Shown: piece after piece, positions 7,938 to 15,505 of the stretch
How positions within the stretch are numbered: position 1 is the stretch's first letter
Layout of the letters: every line of letters starts with the position of its first letter
DNA from: Clostridia bacterium
GTDB taxonomy: Bacteria > Bacillota > Clostridia > Oscillospirales > Acutalibacteraceae
Assembly: GCA_017454485.1 (NCBI GenBank)
Contig: JAFTCX010000080.1
Span: 1-38,995 of the forward strand
Reading direction: 5' to 3'
Length of the DNA stretch: 38,995 nt
Made by a program: the position numbers and the translations under genes
The notes under the pieces: generated by a model
Databases searched by the model: none
What the model was told of the DNA's origin: nothing
The model's input: only the letters and a program-made list of their open reading frames with translations

Positions 7938-8738
7938 ATGGCGATGAAGCTCGGGATCATCACAGAGCCGGACGTTGAAAGCGCAAAATGGGCGGCCGGC
8001 AAGGGTCTGCACTATCTCGAATACTGCTACAACGGCGGAAGTGACCTCGCTGTGCTGGAATCCCGTATTCCGGCACTGAAAAAAGCCTATGCGGACTATG
8101 ATCTGCATCTCGGCGCCCTCGGCCGCTGGAACGAAAAAAAGATTGCGCCCGACGGCACACTGCTGGAAGAGGGCGTGCAAAACACCAAACGGCTGATCGA
8201 CATTGCCGCTGAGCTCGGCGCACCCGTGTTCAACACCGGCGTCAACTATGTTGAAACGCTCAGCATGCTCGACAATCTCAACGCGGCAGTCAAATTTTTA
8301 CGCCTTGCCGTGGATTACGGCAAACAGAAGGGCGTGAAGGTCGCCGTTTACAACTGCGACTGGTGCAACTACATCCGCGAGCCCGCCACATGGCGCATCG
8401 TGCTGGAAGCAGTGCCGGAGCTCGGCATCAAATTTGACCCGTCGCATTGCATCAACGTCCATCACGGCGATGTTCTCGCAGAAGTTCACGAATTCGGCGC
8501 GCGCATCTATCACTTCCACATCAAGGGCACGCTGAACATCGACGGCCGTCATGTGGACGATCCGCCCGCCGGGCTTGACGCCACAAACTGGCCCGCCATT
8601 CTCGGTCTGCTTTATGCGCAGCAGTACGACGGTATGCTCTCCATTGAGCCGCATTCCGCCACCTGGCGCGGCGAGATGGGCGACTGGGGCGTAGACTATA
8701 CAATCCAATACATTTCTAATATGCTTTATAAAGGATGA
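7938..8738 (+). CDS. Sugar phosphate isomerase/epimerase-fold protein 1
   Basis: Member of the AP-endonuclease-2/xylose-isomerase-like TIM-barrel family, 266 residues, starting 3 nt after the upstream stop. The later metal ligands of the family are visible: FDPSH (Asp), YHFHIKG (His) and LSIEPH (Glu). The first ligand position is unusual: where relatives have YHNHDFEF or a Glu-Asn pair, this protein has VYNCDWCNY, so metal binding or chemistry may differ. Members isomerise, epimerise, dehydrate or cleave keto-sugars. Its place between dehydrogenases suggests it acts on an oxidised sugar; this is inference. Confidence 0.88.
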   Translation: MAMKLGIITEPDVESAKWAAGKGLHYLEYCYNGGSDLAVLESRIPALKKAYADYDLHLGALGRWNEKKIAPDGTLLEEGVQNTKRLIDIAAELGAPVFNTGVNYVETLSMLDNLNAAVKFLRLAVDYGKQKGVKVAVYNCDWCNYIREPATWRIVLEAVPELGIKFDPSHCINVHHGDVLAEVHEFGARIYHFHIKGTLNIDGRHVDDPPAGLDATNWPAILGLLYAQQYDGMLSIEPHSATWRGEMGDWGVDYTIQYISNMLYKG

Positions 8739-8744
8739 TGACTT

Positions 8745-9551
8745 ATGAAACTCGGTGTACAGCTTTATTCCGTCCGCGACGAGATGGGCGAAGATTTTGA
8801 GGGAACGCTCAAAAAGGTCAAAGACATGGGCTATGAGGGCGTGGAGTTCGCCGGCCTTTACGGCAAAAGCGCCGCAGAGGTCAAAGCGCTGTGTGAAAAA
8901 TACGGGCTGGTTCCCGTTTCGGCACATGTGGCGCTGCACGAAATGCTCGACGATGAAAGCGTGCTGAAAACCTATGCGGACATCGGCTGCAAATTCATCG
9001 CAATTCCCTGGCTGAACGAAGAGGATCGCCCGGGACACGCGGCGTTTGAGCAGAACCTGCCGAAGATTTTGGCGCTCGCAAAACGTGCCCAAGAGCTCGG
9101 CATGTTCCTGGCCTATCACAACCACGACTTTGAATTTGAAAAAATCGACGGCGAATACGTGCTCGATATGCTCTATCGCATCATCCCGGCAGAGCTCCTC
9201 AAAGCGGAGCTTGACACCTGCTGGGTCAACGTCGGCGGTGAAGACCCGGCCAAATATGTGCGCAAATACGCCGGCCGTGTGGACATCATCCACCTCAAGG
9301 ATTTTGCCGGCAAAAAGAGCGAAAATATGTATGCGCTCATCGGCGTGAACGACGGCAAAAAAGATGACACCGTCGGCAGCTTTGAGTTCCGTCCGGTCGG
9401 TATGGGTCTGCAGGATATGCCCGCCATTCTCAAGGCCGCCGAGGAAAGCGGCACAGAATGGGCCGTTGTGGAAATGGACAGCCCGGCGCTCGGTCTGACG
9501 CCGCTGGAATGCATTGAAAAGAGCGCGGCTTATTTGAAACCGCTGCTGTAA
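8745..9551 (+). CDS. Sugar phosphate isomerase/epimerase-fold protein 2
   Basis: TIM-barrel enzyme of 268 residues, cytoplasmic, 6 nt after the previous gene with AAGGATGA as ribosome site. It has the canonical set of this family: AYHNHDFEFEK, a Cys-containing LDTCWVN stretch holding the metal Asp, IIHLKDF (His) and VVEMDS (Glu). The N-terminal MKLGVQLYSVRDEM is typical of the group often annotated as sugar phosphate isomerase. It is the most ordinary of the three barrels here and the best candidate for a true metal-dependent isomerase, epimerase or hydratase in the operon. Confidence 0.92.
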   Translation: MKLGVQLYSVRDEMGEDFEGTLKKVKDMGYEGVEFAGLYGKSAAEVKALCEKYGLVPVSAHVALHEMLDDESVLKTYADIGCKFIAIPWLNEEDRPGHAAFEQNLPKILALAKRAQELGMFLAYHNHDFEFEKIDGEYVLDMLYRIIPAELLKAELDTCWVNVGGEDPAKYVRKYAGRVDIIHLKDFAGKKSENMYALIGVNDGKKDDTVGSFEFRPVGMGLQDMPAILKAAEESGTEWAVVEMDSPALGLTPLECIEKSAAYLKPLL

Positions 9552-9565
9552 AGGAGAAAAGCACT

Positions 9566-10531
9566 ATGAAACTCGGCGTATTGACCAACATGATCGGCTC
9601 CTGGCCGCTGGAAAAAGCACTGGCCTACTTTACCTCGCTCGGCATCGAGATGGTGGAGATCGGCGCCGGCGGCTATCCGGGCAAGGAGCACGCGGACCCC
9701 GAGGTGCTGCTGCACAGCGAAAGCAAGCTGCGGGAATTCAAGGATCTCATTGAAAAATACGGCGTCGGAATCAGCGCCATCAGCTGCCACGGCAACCCCG
9801 TGCACCCGAACAAGGAGATTGCAAAGCAGTTCGACGCCGAAATGCGTCAGGCTGTTCTGCTTGCGGAAAAGCTCGATATTCATCAGATCAACACGTTTTC
9901 CGGCTGCCCGGGCGACTGCCCGACTTCGGAAAACCCGAACTGGGTGACCTGCCCGTGGCCGAATGAATTCCTTGATATTTTGAACTACCAGTGGAACGAC
10001 GTGCTGCTGCCCTACTGGGCGGAGTTTGTCAAATTCGCCGCCGACCACGGGGTAGACAAAATCGGCTTTGAGCTGCACCCGGGCTTCTGCGTCTATAACA
10101 CGCAGTCCATGCTGCGCATCCGCAAGGAGATCGGTCCCGCGCTGGGCGCGAACCTTGACCCGAGCCACCTGATCTGGCAGGGCATGGAGCCCGTTGCGGT
10201 CATTCGTGCACTGGGCGACGCGATTTTCCACTTCCACGCCAAGGACACCAAGGTTGACAAATACAACACCGCCGTCAACGGCGTTTTGGACACAAAGCCC
10301 TACAGCGACGAAATTCACCGCTCCTGGGTGTTCCGTTCCGTCGGCTACGGCAACGACGAGCTTTACTGGAAGGACATCATCAGCAACCTGCGCATGGTTG
10401 GCTACGACCACGCCATCTCCATTGAGCACGAGGACTCCATCCTCAGCCAAAAGGAAGGTCTGGAACGCGCCGTTTCCATGCTCAAGCGCTGCATGATCGG
10501 CGAACAGCCCGGCGATATGTGGTGGGTATAA
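9566..10531 (+). CDS. Sugar phosphate isomerase/epimerase-fold protein 3
   Basis: TIM-barrel protein of 321 residues, larger than its two neighbours, with AAAGGAG 9 nt before the ATG. Metal ligands are visible in order: GFELHPGF (Glu), NLDPSHLIW (Asp), FHFHAKDT (His) and SIEHED (Glu). There is a Cys/Pro-rich loop (GCPGDCP) near residue 113. It belongs to the longer subfamily in which several members act on 3-keto sugars, but that link is from memory and not proven. The ordering dehydrogenase, three barrels, dehydrogenase and the single terminator after the fifth gene support one pathway. Confidence 0.9.
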   Translation: MKLGVLTNMIGSWPLEKALAYFTSLGIEMVEIGAGGYPGKEHADPEVLLHSESKLREFKDLIEKYGVGISAISCHGNPVHPNKEIAKQFDAEMRQAVLLAEKLDIHQINTFSGCPGDCPTSENPNWVTCPWPNEFLDILNYQWNDVLLPYWAEFVKFAADHGVDKIGFELHPGFCVYNTQSMLRIRKEIGPALGANLDPSHLIWQGMEPVAVIRALGDAIFHFHAKDTKVDKYNTAVNGVLDTKPYSDEIHRSWVFRSVGYGNDELYWKDIISNLRMVGYDHAISIEHEDSILSQKEGLERAVSMLKRCMIGEQPGDMWWV

Positions 10532-10553
10532 GCGAAGAAAAGAGGGACCCGAT

Positions 10554-11612
10554 ATGGAAAAAATCAAAGTTGCTGTCGTCGGCTTCGGCGGCATGGGCGG
10601 CTGGCATGTGGACCGGTTGTTGCATATGGAAAAATTCAGCCTCTCCGGCGTGTGGGACATTGACCCCGAACGGCTGGAAGAGGCAAGAGAACGCGGCATT
10701 CACACCTACGCGTCGTTTGAGGACGTGCTTGCGGACAAGGAACTGGAGCTTGTGGTGGTTGCCACATGGAACGACGTGCACAAGCCGCTTTGCATCGCAG
10801 CCATGCGCGCGGGCAAAAATGTGATTTCGGAAAAGCCGGTGGCCATGAGCCTGGAAGAGCTCGACGAAATGATTGCCGTTTCCAAAGAGACCGGCAAGCT
10901 CTTCACCGTGCATCAGAACCGCCGCTGGGACGACGATTTTTTGACGATGGTGAACATTGTGCAAAAGAACAAGCTCGGCAAGGTGTTCCGCATTGAATCG
11001 CGCGTGCAGGGCTCGCGCGGCATTCCCGGCGACTGGCGCAGAGAAAAGGGCCACGGCGGCGGCATGGTGCTCGACTGGGGCGTGCATCTGCTCGATCAGG
11101 CGCTGACAATGAACGACGAAATCGCGCTGCAAAGCGTTTGGGCGCAGACCACACACATCACCAACGACGAATGCGACGACGGCTTTTATTGCGAACTGCA
11201 GTTTGAAAACGGGCTGCACTACGCGGTGGAGGTCACAACCAACAACTTCATCTCCCTGCCGCGCTGGTACATTCTCGGCGAAAACGGCTCCGCCGTGATT
11301 GAGGACTGGGAGCTGAACGGCAAAATGACGCTGGTGCACAACTGGGACAAGATCGATTCCGTTCCCGTCAAAGCCGGCACGGGCATCACCAAGACGATGG
11401 CGCCGCGCACGGACGAAACGATTCACGACGCGCCGCTGGAAAAAATCAACGGCAAATGGGAGCAGTATTACGACAACATCTACGACGTGCTCAAAAACGG
11501 CAAAACGCAGACGGTCACCCACCGTCAGATGCGCCGCTGCCTGAAGCTGATTGAAGCGATTTTTGAATCAGCCGAAAAAAATCAGGTGATTGCGTTTGAT
11601 GAAAATAAATAA
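10554..11612 (+). CDS. Gfo/Idh/MocA family oxidoreductase (second of two)
   Basis: NAD(P)-dependent dehydrogenase, 352 residues. Rossmann motif VVGFGGMGGWH at 8-18, SEKP at 92-95, and the catalytic pattern DWGVHLLD at 174-181 with D174 and H178 intact, unlike the first dehydrogenase of the operon. The second domain follows the family length. AGAGGGAC precedes the ATG at 10554. Having one canonical and one His-to-Tyr dehydrogenase in the same operon suggests opposite or different substrates, for example oxidation of an incoming glycoside and later reduction of a keto sugar. This is inferred from gene order. Confidence 0.93.
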   Translation: MEKIKVAVVGFGGMGGWHVDRLLHMEKFSLSGVWDIDPERLEEARERGIHTYASFEDVLADKELELVVVATWNDVHKPLCIAAMRAGKNVISEKPVAMSLEELDEMIAVSKETGKLFTVHQNRRWDDDFLTMVNIVQKNKLGKVFRIESRVQGSRGIPGDWRREKGHGGGMVLDWGVHLLDQALTMNDEIALQSVWAQTTHITNDECDDGFYCELQFENGLHYAVEVTTNNFISLPRWYILGENGSAVIEDWELNGKMTLVHNWDKIDSVPVKAGTGITKTMAPRTDETIHDAPLEKINGKWEQYYDNIYDVLKNGKTQTVTHRQMRRCLKLIEAIFESAEKNQVIAFDENK

Positions 11613-11613
11613 A

Positions 11614-11645
11614 GTCGGGAGTCGTTAGTCGGTAGTCATTAGTAT
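11614..11645. repeat. Degenerate GTCGTTAGTC-type tandem repeat, left copy
   Basis: Short overlapping units of the form AGTCGTTAGTCGGTAGTC just after the operon's last stop. A longer copy in the opposite orientation lies at 14028-14084 on the far side of the CHAP gene. I have seen this kind of low-complexity intergenic repeat in related gut Clostridia; origin and role are unknown. Confidence 0.6.
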
Positions 11646-11699
11646 GTGAAATAGCCGTGCGCAGTTTTCAGCGGCGGCATATAGAAACTGAATCCGTAG

Positions 11700-11726
11700 G
11701 GGCGGCCATTGGCCGCCCGTTTTTTT
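11700..11726 (+). terminator. Intrinsic terminator of the dehydrogenase/isomerase operon
   Basis: GGGCGGCC (11700-11707) pairs with GGCCGCCC (11711-11718) across a 3-nt loop, followed by GTTTTTTT. The stem is entirely G-C, so this should be strong. It lies 88 nt after the stop of the second dehydrogenase. Confidence 0.88.
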
Positions 11727-11735
11727 GTGGAAAGC

Positions 11736-11764
11736 TTGACTTCTTTCGGAGGATATGATAAAGT
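11736..11764 (+). promoter_or_regulatory. Promoter of the leader RNA and CHAP gene
   Basis: TTGACT (11736-11741), 17-bp spacer, TAAAGT (11759-11764). The expected start of transcription is about 11771, which is exactly the first base of the 14-bp closing stem of the leader RNA. That agreement supports both calls. Confidence 0.65.
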
Positions 11765-11770
11765 ATAGGT

Positions 11771-11925
11771 GCCAAACAAAAAAGTGAAGCTTATTTCACA
11801 GATATTTTTATGCATGCATGATATAAACGTGCAGGAGGTGCAACCTAATAAAAAGGTGCATCTGTTATCTCCTGCGCGCACACTTTGTCATGCTGTGCAA
11901 TAAGCTGAGATCTTTTTTGTTTGGC
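11771..11925 (+). ncRNA. Rod-like structured leader RNA, candidate cis-regulatory element
   Basis: Nested complementary segments fold into one long rod. P1 is 14 perfect pairs (11771-11784 with 11912-11925). P2 is 14 positions with one mismatch (11788-11801 with 11893-11906). P3 is CATGA/TCATG (11817-11821 with 11888-11892). P4 is GCAGGAG/CTCCTGC (11831-11837 with 11869-11875). A short P5 is ACCT/AGGT (11843-11846 with 11854-11857). A 15-nt bulge lies between P2 and P3 on the 5' side. It sits between a promoter and a terminator switch ahead of the CHAP gene. I could not match it to a known riboswitch class. Confidence 0.7.
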
Positions 11926-11931
11926 GACGAA

Positions 11932-11973
11932 ATGAGATGCACTTTTTATGCGTCTCATATGAGGCGCTTTTTT
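11932..11973 (+). promoter_or_regulatory. Mutually exclusive antiterminator and intrinsic terminator
   Basis: GCGTCTCAT (11950-11958) can pair either with the upstream ATGAGATGC (11932-11940, one G-U) or with the downstream ATGAGGCGC (11959-11967, one G-U). The second hairpin is followed directly by TTTTTT (11968-11973), so it is an intrinsic terminator; the first would prevent it. This is the usual build of a riboswitch or attenuator expression platform. It begins 6 nt after the rod RNA ends and 44 nt before the CHAP start codon. Confidence 0.75.
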
Positions 11974-12017
11974 GTTGCCTCAAAACTCTATTTTATTTCC
12001 GAAAGGAGAAGTCAAAC

Positions 12018-13886
12018 ATGAAAAAAACGAAACGGGTCATGTCCATTGTTCTTGCTGTGCTGATGCTGATTTGTGCTGTGCCGGTGATGGAGGCGGATGC
12101 GGCAACATTTTCCCCGCGCTTGACAGCACCGGAGCGAACCGGTTATTACGGTACGCAAAACAGTTACAATCCATTCTGGACAAATTCGAGCGCCGGAAAC
12201 GGAAACTGTACTTGGTATGCGTGGGGCAGAGCTTATGAACTGCTTGGCTCCAGACCGCAACTCAGTACAGGAAATGCAAACACATGGTATCCGCGCAATC
12301 AAAGTAACGGTGCATATCCATACGGCTCAACGCCGAAGCTTGGCGCGATCGCTTGTTGGGCTACTGGAAGCGCTGGTCATGTTGCTGTTGTGGAAGCTAT
12401 CAACGATGATGGAACTTTTACAATTTCAGAATCATCATGGAGTGCGACTTCTTGGTGGTTCAGAATAAATACAATTAGAACTTCGTATTATTCCAGTTTT
12501 CAAGGGTTCATATATATTGGGGACTTTTCGAATGTGCCAATAGCGGCACCGTCATGGGCAACCATTACTGTTGATTATAACAGTATCCCGGTTGGAAACA
12601 ATATCAATTTTATTTTTAATAGTGAACGCGCCACCGGATATACAATCGGAATCAACAAGGGGAGTACACGTGTTTTAACGCAGGATATAAGAAGTAATCA
12701 GTTTTCCTACAATTGCACGATAAAGGGAGACTATTCGGCTTATGTAACCGCATGGAATGAATCCGGTCATGTAGATAGTCAGGAAGTCTATTTCTCCGTT
12801 TATGATTCCAAGCCTTCTTCTAGCAGTATTCAATCTAATACAAAAGCATTGAGGGTGGGAAACACCATCTGGTTTGAATTTGATAGCGACACAGCGGTCG
12901 GATATACGATTGGAATTGATAAAAATGGTGGTCGTGTTTTGACACAAGATGTCAGAGAGAGAGAATTCTCCTATAATTGTGCATCGGTTGGAATATATTC
13001 TGCATATGTCACTGCATGGAATAATTTCGGATTAACGGATAGTCAAAGAGTTTATTGGACTGTTTATGATTCAAAACCAACTATCAGTACTATAACTGCA
13101 AGTCATGAATTGTTGCCAATCAATCAAACAATTACTTTTTCTTTTGAAAGCGATACAGCGATTGGATATACAATTGGAATCGATAGGAATGGATCACGTA
13201 TCCTAACGCAGGATATAAGAGAGGAAGAATTTTCATACACTTGCAGTTCACTCGGAGATTTTTCGGCATATGTAACTGCTTGGAATGAAATTGGAATAAA
13301 GGATAGCAATCGAGTGAATTGGACGGTTTATGATCCAAATCATATCCACGCTTACACTTCTTCCGTCACCACACCTGCAACATGTATTGCAACCGGTGTA
13401 AAAACTTATACCTGCACTGTCTGCAACGCGACTAAAACCGAAACCATTTCCATCAACGTAAACCATCACGTCAACACTAAGAATATCGCTGCAACCCCCT
13501 CCACCTGCACTGTGAAAGGCTACACCGCCGGTGTTTACTGCAACGACTGCAAGAAGTACATCAGCGGACACACCGAGCAGGCGCTTTCCGCCCATCAGAC
13601 CACAACCGTCAACGTCAAAAACGCAACCTATGACGCCGAAGGTTACACCGGCGACACCTATTGCTCGGTCTGCAAGCAGACGCTTTCCTATGGCACGGTC
13701 ATTCCAAAGCTGGTGAAGCCCGACGAGCCCACCAACCCCACAAATCCTACCCAGCCGACAAATCCGGCACCGCAGCCCCAGCAAAGCGGCTCCTGTCGCT
13801 ATTGCGGCGGCACTCATACAGGTTTCCCCGGCGTTTTGATCGGCTTCTTCCACAGTATTCTTGCGTTGTTCGGTCTGCGCAAATAA
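12018..13886 (+). CDS. Secreted CHAP-domain cell-wall hydrolase with three repeat modules and CxxCG-HTGF tail
   Basis: Probable peptidoglycan amidase or endopeptidase, 622 residues. Start chosen at 12018 (AAAGGAG upstream, signal peptide 1-29 ending ADAA); the frame is open from 11937 but that part is leader. The CHAP domain spans about 45-170: catalytic Cys64 in GNCTWYAWG, His121 in AGHVAVVE and Glu138 in ISESS. Three near-identical modules of 87-89 residues follow (about 181-264, 271-354, 358-440), each with GYTIGI, LTQD-[IV]-R and SAYVTAWN. They look like beta-sandwich wall-binding or spacer units. Then CxxC repeats (445-560), a PTNPTNPTQP linker, and a 30-residue tail with CRYCGGTHTGF, a hydrophobic stretch and a basic end. 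The repeat region is clearly AT-rich against its surroundings. Confidence 0.9.
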   Translation: MKKTKRVMSIVLAVLMLICAVPVMEADAATFSPRLTAPERTGYYGTQNSYNPFWTNSSAGNGNCTWYAWGRAYELLGSRPQLSTGNANTWYPRNQSNGAYPYGSTPKLGAIACWATGSAGHVAVVEAINDDGTFTISESSWSATSWWFRINTIRTSYYSSFQGFIYIGDFSNVPIAAPSWATITVDYNSIPVGNNINFIFNSERATGYTIGINKGSTRVLTQDIRSNQFSYNCTIKGDYSAYVTAWNESGHVDSQEVYFSVYDSKPSSSSIQSNTKALRVGNTIWFEFDSDTAVGYTIGIDKNGGRVLTQDVREREFSYNCASVGIYSAYVTAWNNFGLTDSQRVYWTVYDSKPTISTITASHELLPINQTITFSFESDTAIGYTIGIDRNGSRILTQDIREEEFSYTCSSLGDFSAYVTAWNEIGIKDSNRVNWTVYDPNHIHAYTSSVTTPATCIATGVKTYTCTVCNATKTETISINVNHHVNTKNIAATPSTCTVKGYTAGVYCNDCKKYISGHTEQALSAHQTTTVNVKNATYDAEGYTGDTYCSVCKQTLSYGTVIPKLVKPDEPTNPTNPTQPTNPAPQPQQSGSCRYCGGTHTGFPGVLIGFFHSILALFGLRK

Positions 13887-13910
13887 CAAACCTCATCCGG
13901 CCTTCGGCCA

Positions 13911-13940
13911 CCTTCCCCGCCCGCGGGGAAGGCTTTTTTT
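13911..13940 (+). terminator. Intrinsic terminator of the CHAP gene
   Basis: CCTTCCCCGC (13911-13920) pairs with GCGGGGAAGG (13923-13932), followed by a T-run (13934-13940). The preceding CCGGCCTTCGGCC forms a further small hairpin. It lies 25 nt after the stop. Confidence 0.9.
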
Positions 13941-13955
13941 GCATGGTTTTCTTTT

Positions 13956-14018
13956 GGTTCCTTTTCTTTTCAAAAAGAAAAGGAACCCGCCGCGGCTTTT
14001 TCGCTCACGGCGGGGTTT
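13956..14018. repeat. Two further hairpins in the spacer between convergent genes
   Basis: A perfect 15-bp inverted repeat (13956-13970 with 13973-13987) of alternating T-rich and A-rich arms abuts a second hairpin, CCCGCCG (13986-13992) with CGGCGGG (14008-14014), followed by TTTT. On the minus strand the second hairpin is followed by a pyrimidine/T-rich run and may terminate the M18 aminopeptidase operon. Confidence 0.6.
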
Positions 14019-14027
14019 TCTATCCGC

Positions 14028-14084
14028 TGACAGCTAGCAGCTAACAGCTAACAGCTATCGACTAACGACTATCGACTGCCGACT
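14028..14084. repeat. Degenerate AGCTAACAGCTA / CGACTAACGACT tandem repeat, right copy
   Basis: First AGCTAACAGCTAACAGCTA-like units, then CGACTAACGACTATCGACT-like units, running up to the stop codon of the aminopeptidase gene. The second half is the reverse complement of the GTCGTTAGTC motif at 11614-11645, so the leader RNA and CHAP gene lie between inverted copies. Confidence 0.65.
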
Positions 14085-15493
14085 CATTTCTCATACGAAA
14101 AATACGCCTTGCAGGCACGGAATGTGCTGTAAACATCGCTTTTGGCAACCACTTCAAACGGCGCGTGCATCGACAGCACGGGCACGCCGAGATCGACCAC
14201 ATCCACGTTCATGTTGGCAACATACATTGCCACCGTGCCGCCGCCGCCCTCATCGACCTTGCCGAGCTCGCCGATCTGCCAGCAGACGTTTTCGCTGTCC
14301 AGCGCGGCGCGAACCCAGCCGAGGAATTCCGCGTGCGCGTCAGAGCTGCCGCTCTTGCCGCGTGCGCCGGTGTATTTTGTGATGACCGCGCCGTGGTTGA
14401 GGAACGCGGCGTTCAGCTTGTCGTGCACCTGCGGGAAGGTCGGGTCAAAGCCGGCGTTGACGTCGGCGGAAAGGCAGGAGGATTTTCCGAGCACACGGTG
14501 CACGGGCACGCCCGCCTGCATGGCAAGCTCGGCGATGAAATCGTGCAGATAAGCCGAATTCAAGCCGGTGTTGCCGTCGGAGCCGATCTCCTCCTTGTCG
14601 GTGAGCACGGTCAGCGAGGTTTTCACGGGCACGTCAACGGCAAGCAGCGCCTCCATCGCGGGATAGGCGCACACACGGTCGTCGTGGCCGTAAGCGCCGA
14701 TCATGCTGCGGTCAAAGCCGATGTCGCGCGCTTGGAACGCCGGAACCAGCTCCAGCTCGGCGGAGATGAAATCGTCCTCGGTGATGCCGTATTTTTCGTT
14801 CAGCAACCGCAGAAGGTTCAGCTTGACAAGTTCGCTTCCCTCGTCGTCCTTGAACGGGCGCGAACCGATCAAAATGTTCAGCTCCTCGCCCTTGATGCCG
14901 TCAGCCAGCGTGCGCTTGGACTGTTCAGCCGCAAGGTGCGGCAGCAAATCGGTGACCACGAACTGCGGCTCGCCGGGTTCTTCACCCAAACGAACACAGA
15001 CTTTTTCGCCGTTCTTTTTGACAAATACACCGTGCAGCGACAGCGGAATGGCGACCCACTGATACTTGCGGATGCCGCCGTAGTAATGCGTTTTGAAGTA
15101 GCCCAGCTCGTCGCTTTCATACAGCGGGGTCGGCTTGAGATCGAGACGCGGAGAGTCAATGTGCGACGCGACGATGCGCACGCCGTTTGCAACGCTCTCT
15201 TTGCCGAACACGCACAAGATGACCGATTTGCCGCGGTTGCCGAAGTAGACCTTGTCGCCCGGGGCGTAGGTTTTTTCGGGATCAAACGGGACAAAGCCCG
15301 CCTCTTCAATGTGCTTCACAATCCAGCCAAAGCATTCGCGCTCGGTTTTTGCGCCGTTCAAAAACGCTTTGTACCCCTCGCAGAACGCGTCGGCCTTTGC
15401 CGTTTCGTCTGCGTCAAAGCGCGCGGTGAAGTGTTCGTTTTTGCGGAACAACTGCTCCTTGAGCTGTTCAGCCTTTGATTTTTCCTTGTCCAT
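14084..15493 (-). CDS. M18 family aminopeptidase
   Basis: Cytosolic zinc aminopeptidase that removes N-terminal, often acidic, residues from peptides. At 469 residues it has the family length. Zinc and catalytic residues are visible: SHIDSPRLD (His, catalytic Asp), YGHDDRV (bridging Asp), DKEEIGSDG (catalytic and metal Glu), ADVNAGFDP, and VLSMHAPFE (last His ligand). ATG at 15493 has AGGAGG 7 nt upstream. It is the last gene of the operon starting at the DUF951 gene, 12 nt after the transglycosylase. Gene symbol left blank because apeA and apeB types cannot be separated by eye. Confidence 0.94.
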   Translation of the reverse strand: MDKEKSKAEQLKEQLFRKNEHFTARFDADETAKADAFCEGYKAFLNGAKTERECFGWIVKHIEEAGFVPFDPEKTYAPGDKVYFGNRGKSVILCVFGKESVANGVRIVASHIDSPRLDLKPTPLYESDELGYFKTHYYGGIRKYQWVAIPLSLHGVFVKKNGEKVCVRLGEEPGEPQFVVTDLLPHLAAEQSKRTLADGIKGEELNILIGSRPFKDDEGSELVKLNLLRLLNEKYGITEDDFISAELELVPAFQARDIGFDRSMIGAYGHDDRVCAYPAMEALLAVDVPVKTSLTVLTDKEEIGSDGNTGLNSAYLHDFIAELAMQAGVPVHRVLGKSSCLSADVNAGFDPTFPQVHDKLNAAFLNHGAVITKYTGARGKSGSSDAHAEFLGWVRAALDSENVCWQIGELGKVDEGGGGTVAMYVANMNVDVVDLGVPVLSMHAPFEVVAKSDVYSTFRACKAYFSYEK

Positions 15494-15505
15494 AATGGAA
15501 CCTCC

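Noticed and set aside
11831-11875. c-di-AMP (ydaO) riboswitch
   Set aside because: GGAGG...AACC...GGTG and a CTCC end loosely recall the class, and a wall hydrolase follows, but the second half of the fold and the conserved CAGCTAAC-type segment are missing and the overall fold is a rod.
11641-11881. 80-residue minus-strand open frame
   Set aside because: It overlaps the operon terminator, the promoter and the rod RNA, lacks a ribosome site, and has no recognisable content.
11771-11980. 6S RNA
   Set aside because: A rod of this size starting at a promoter suggested it, but the large bulge is one-sided and a terminator/antiterminator switch and a gene follow directly.
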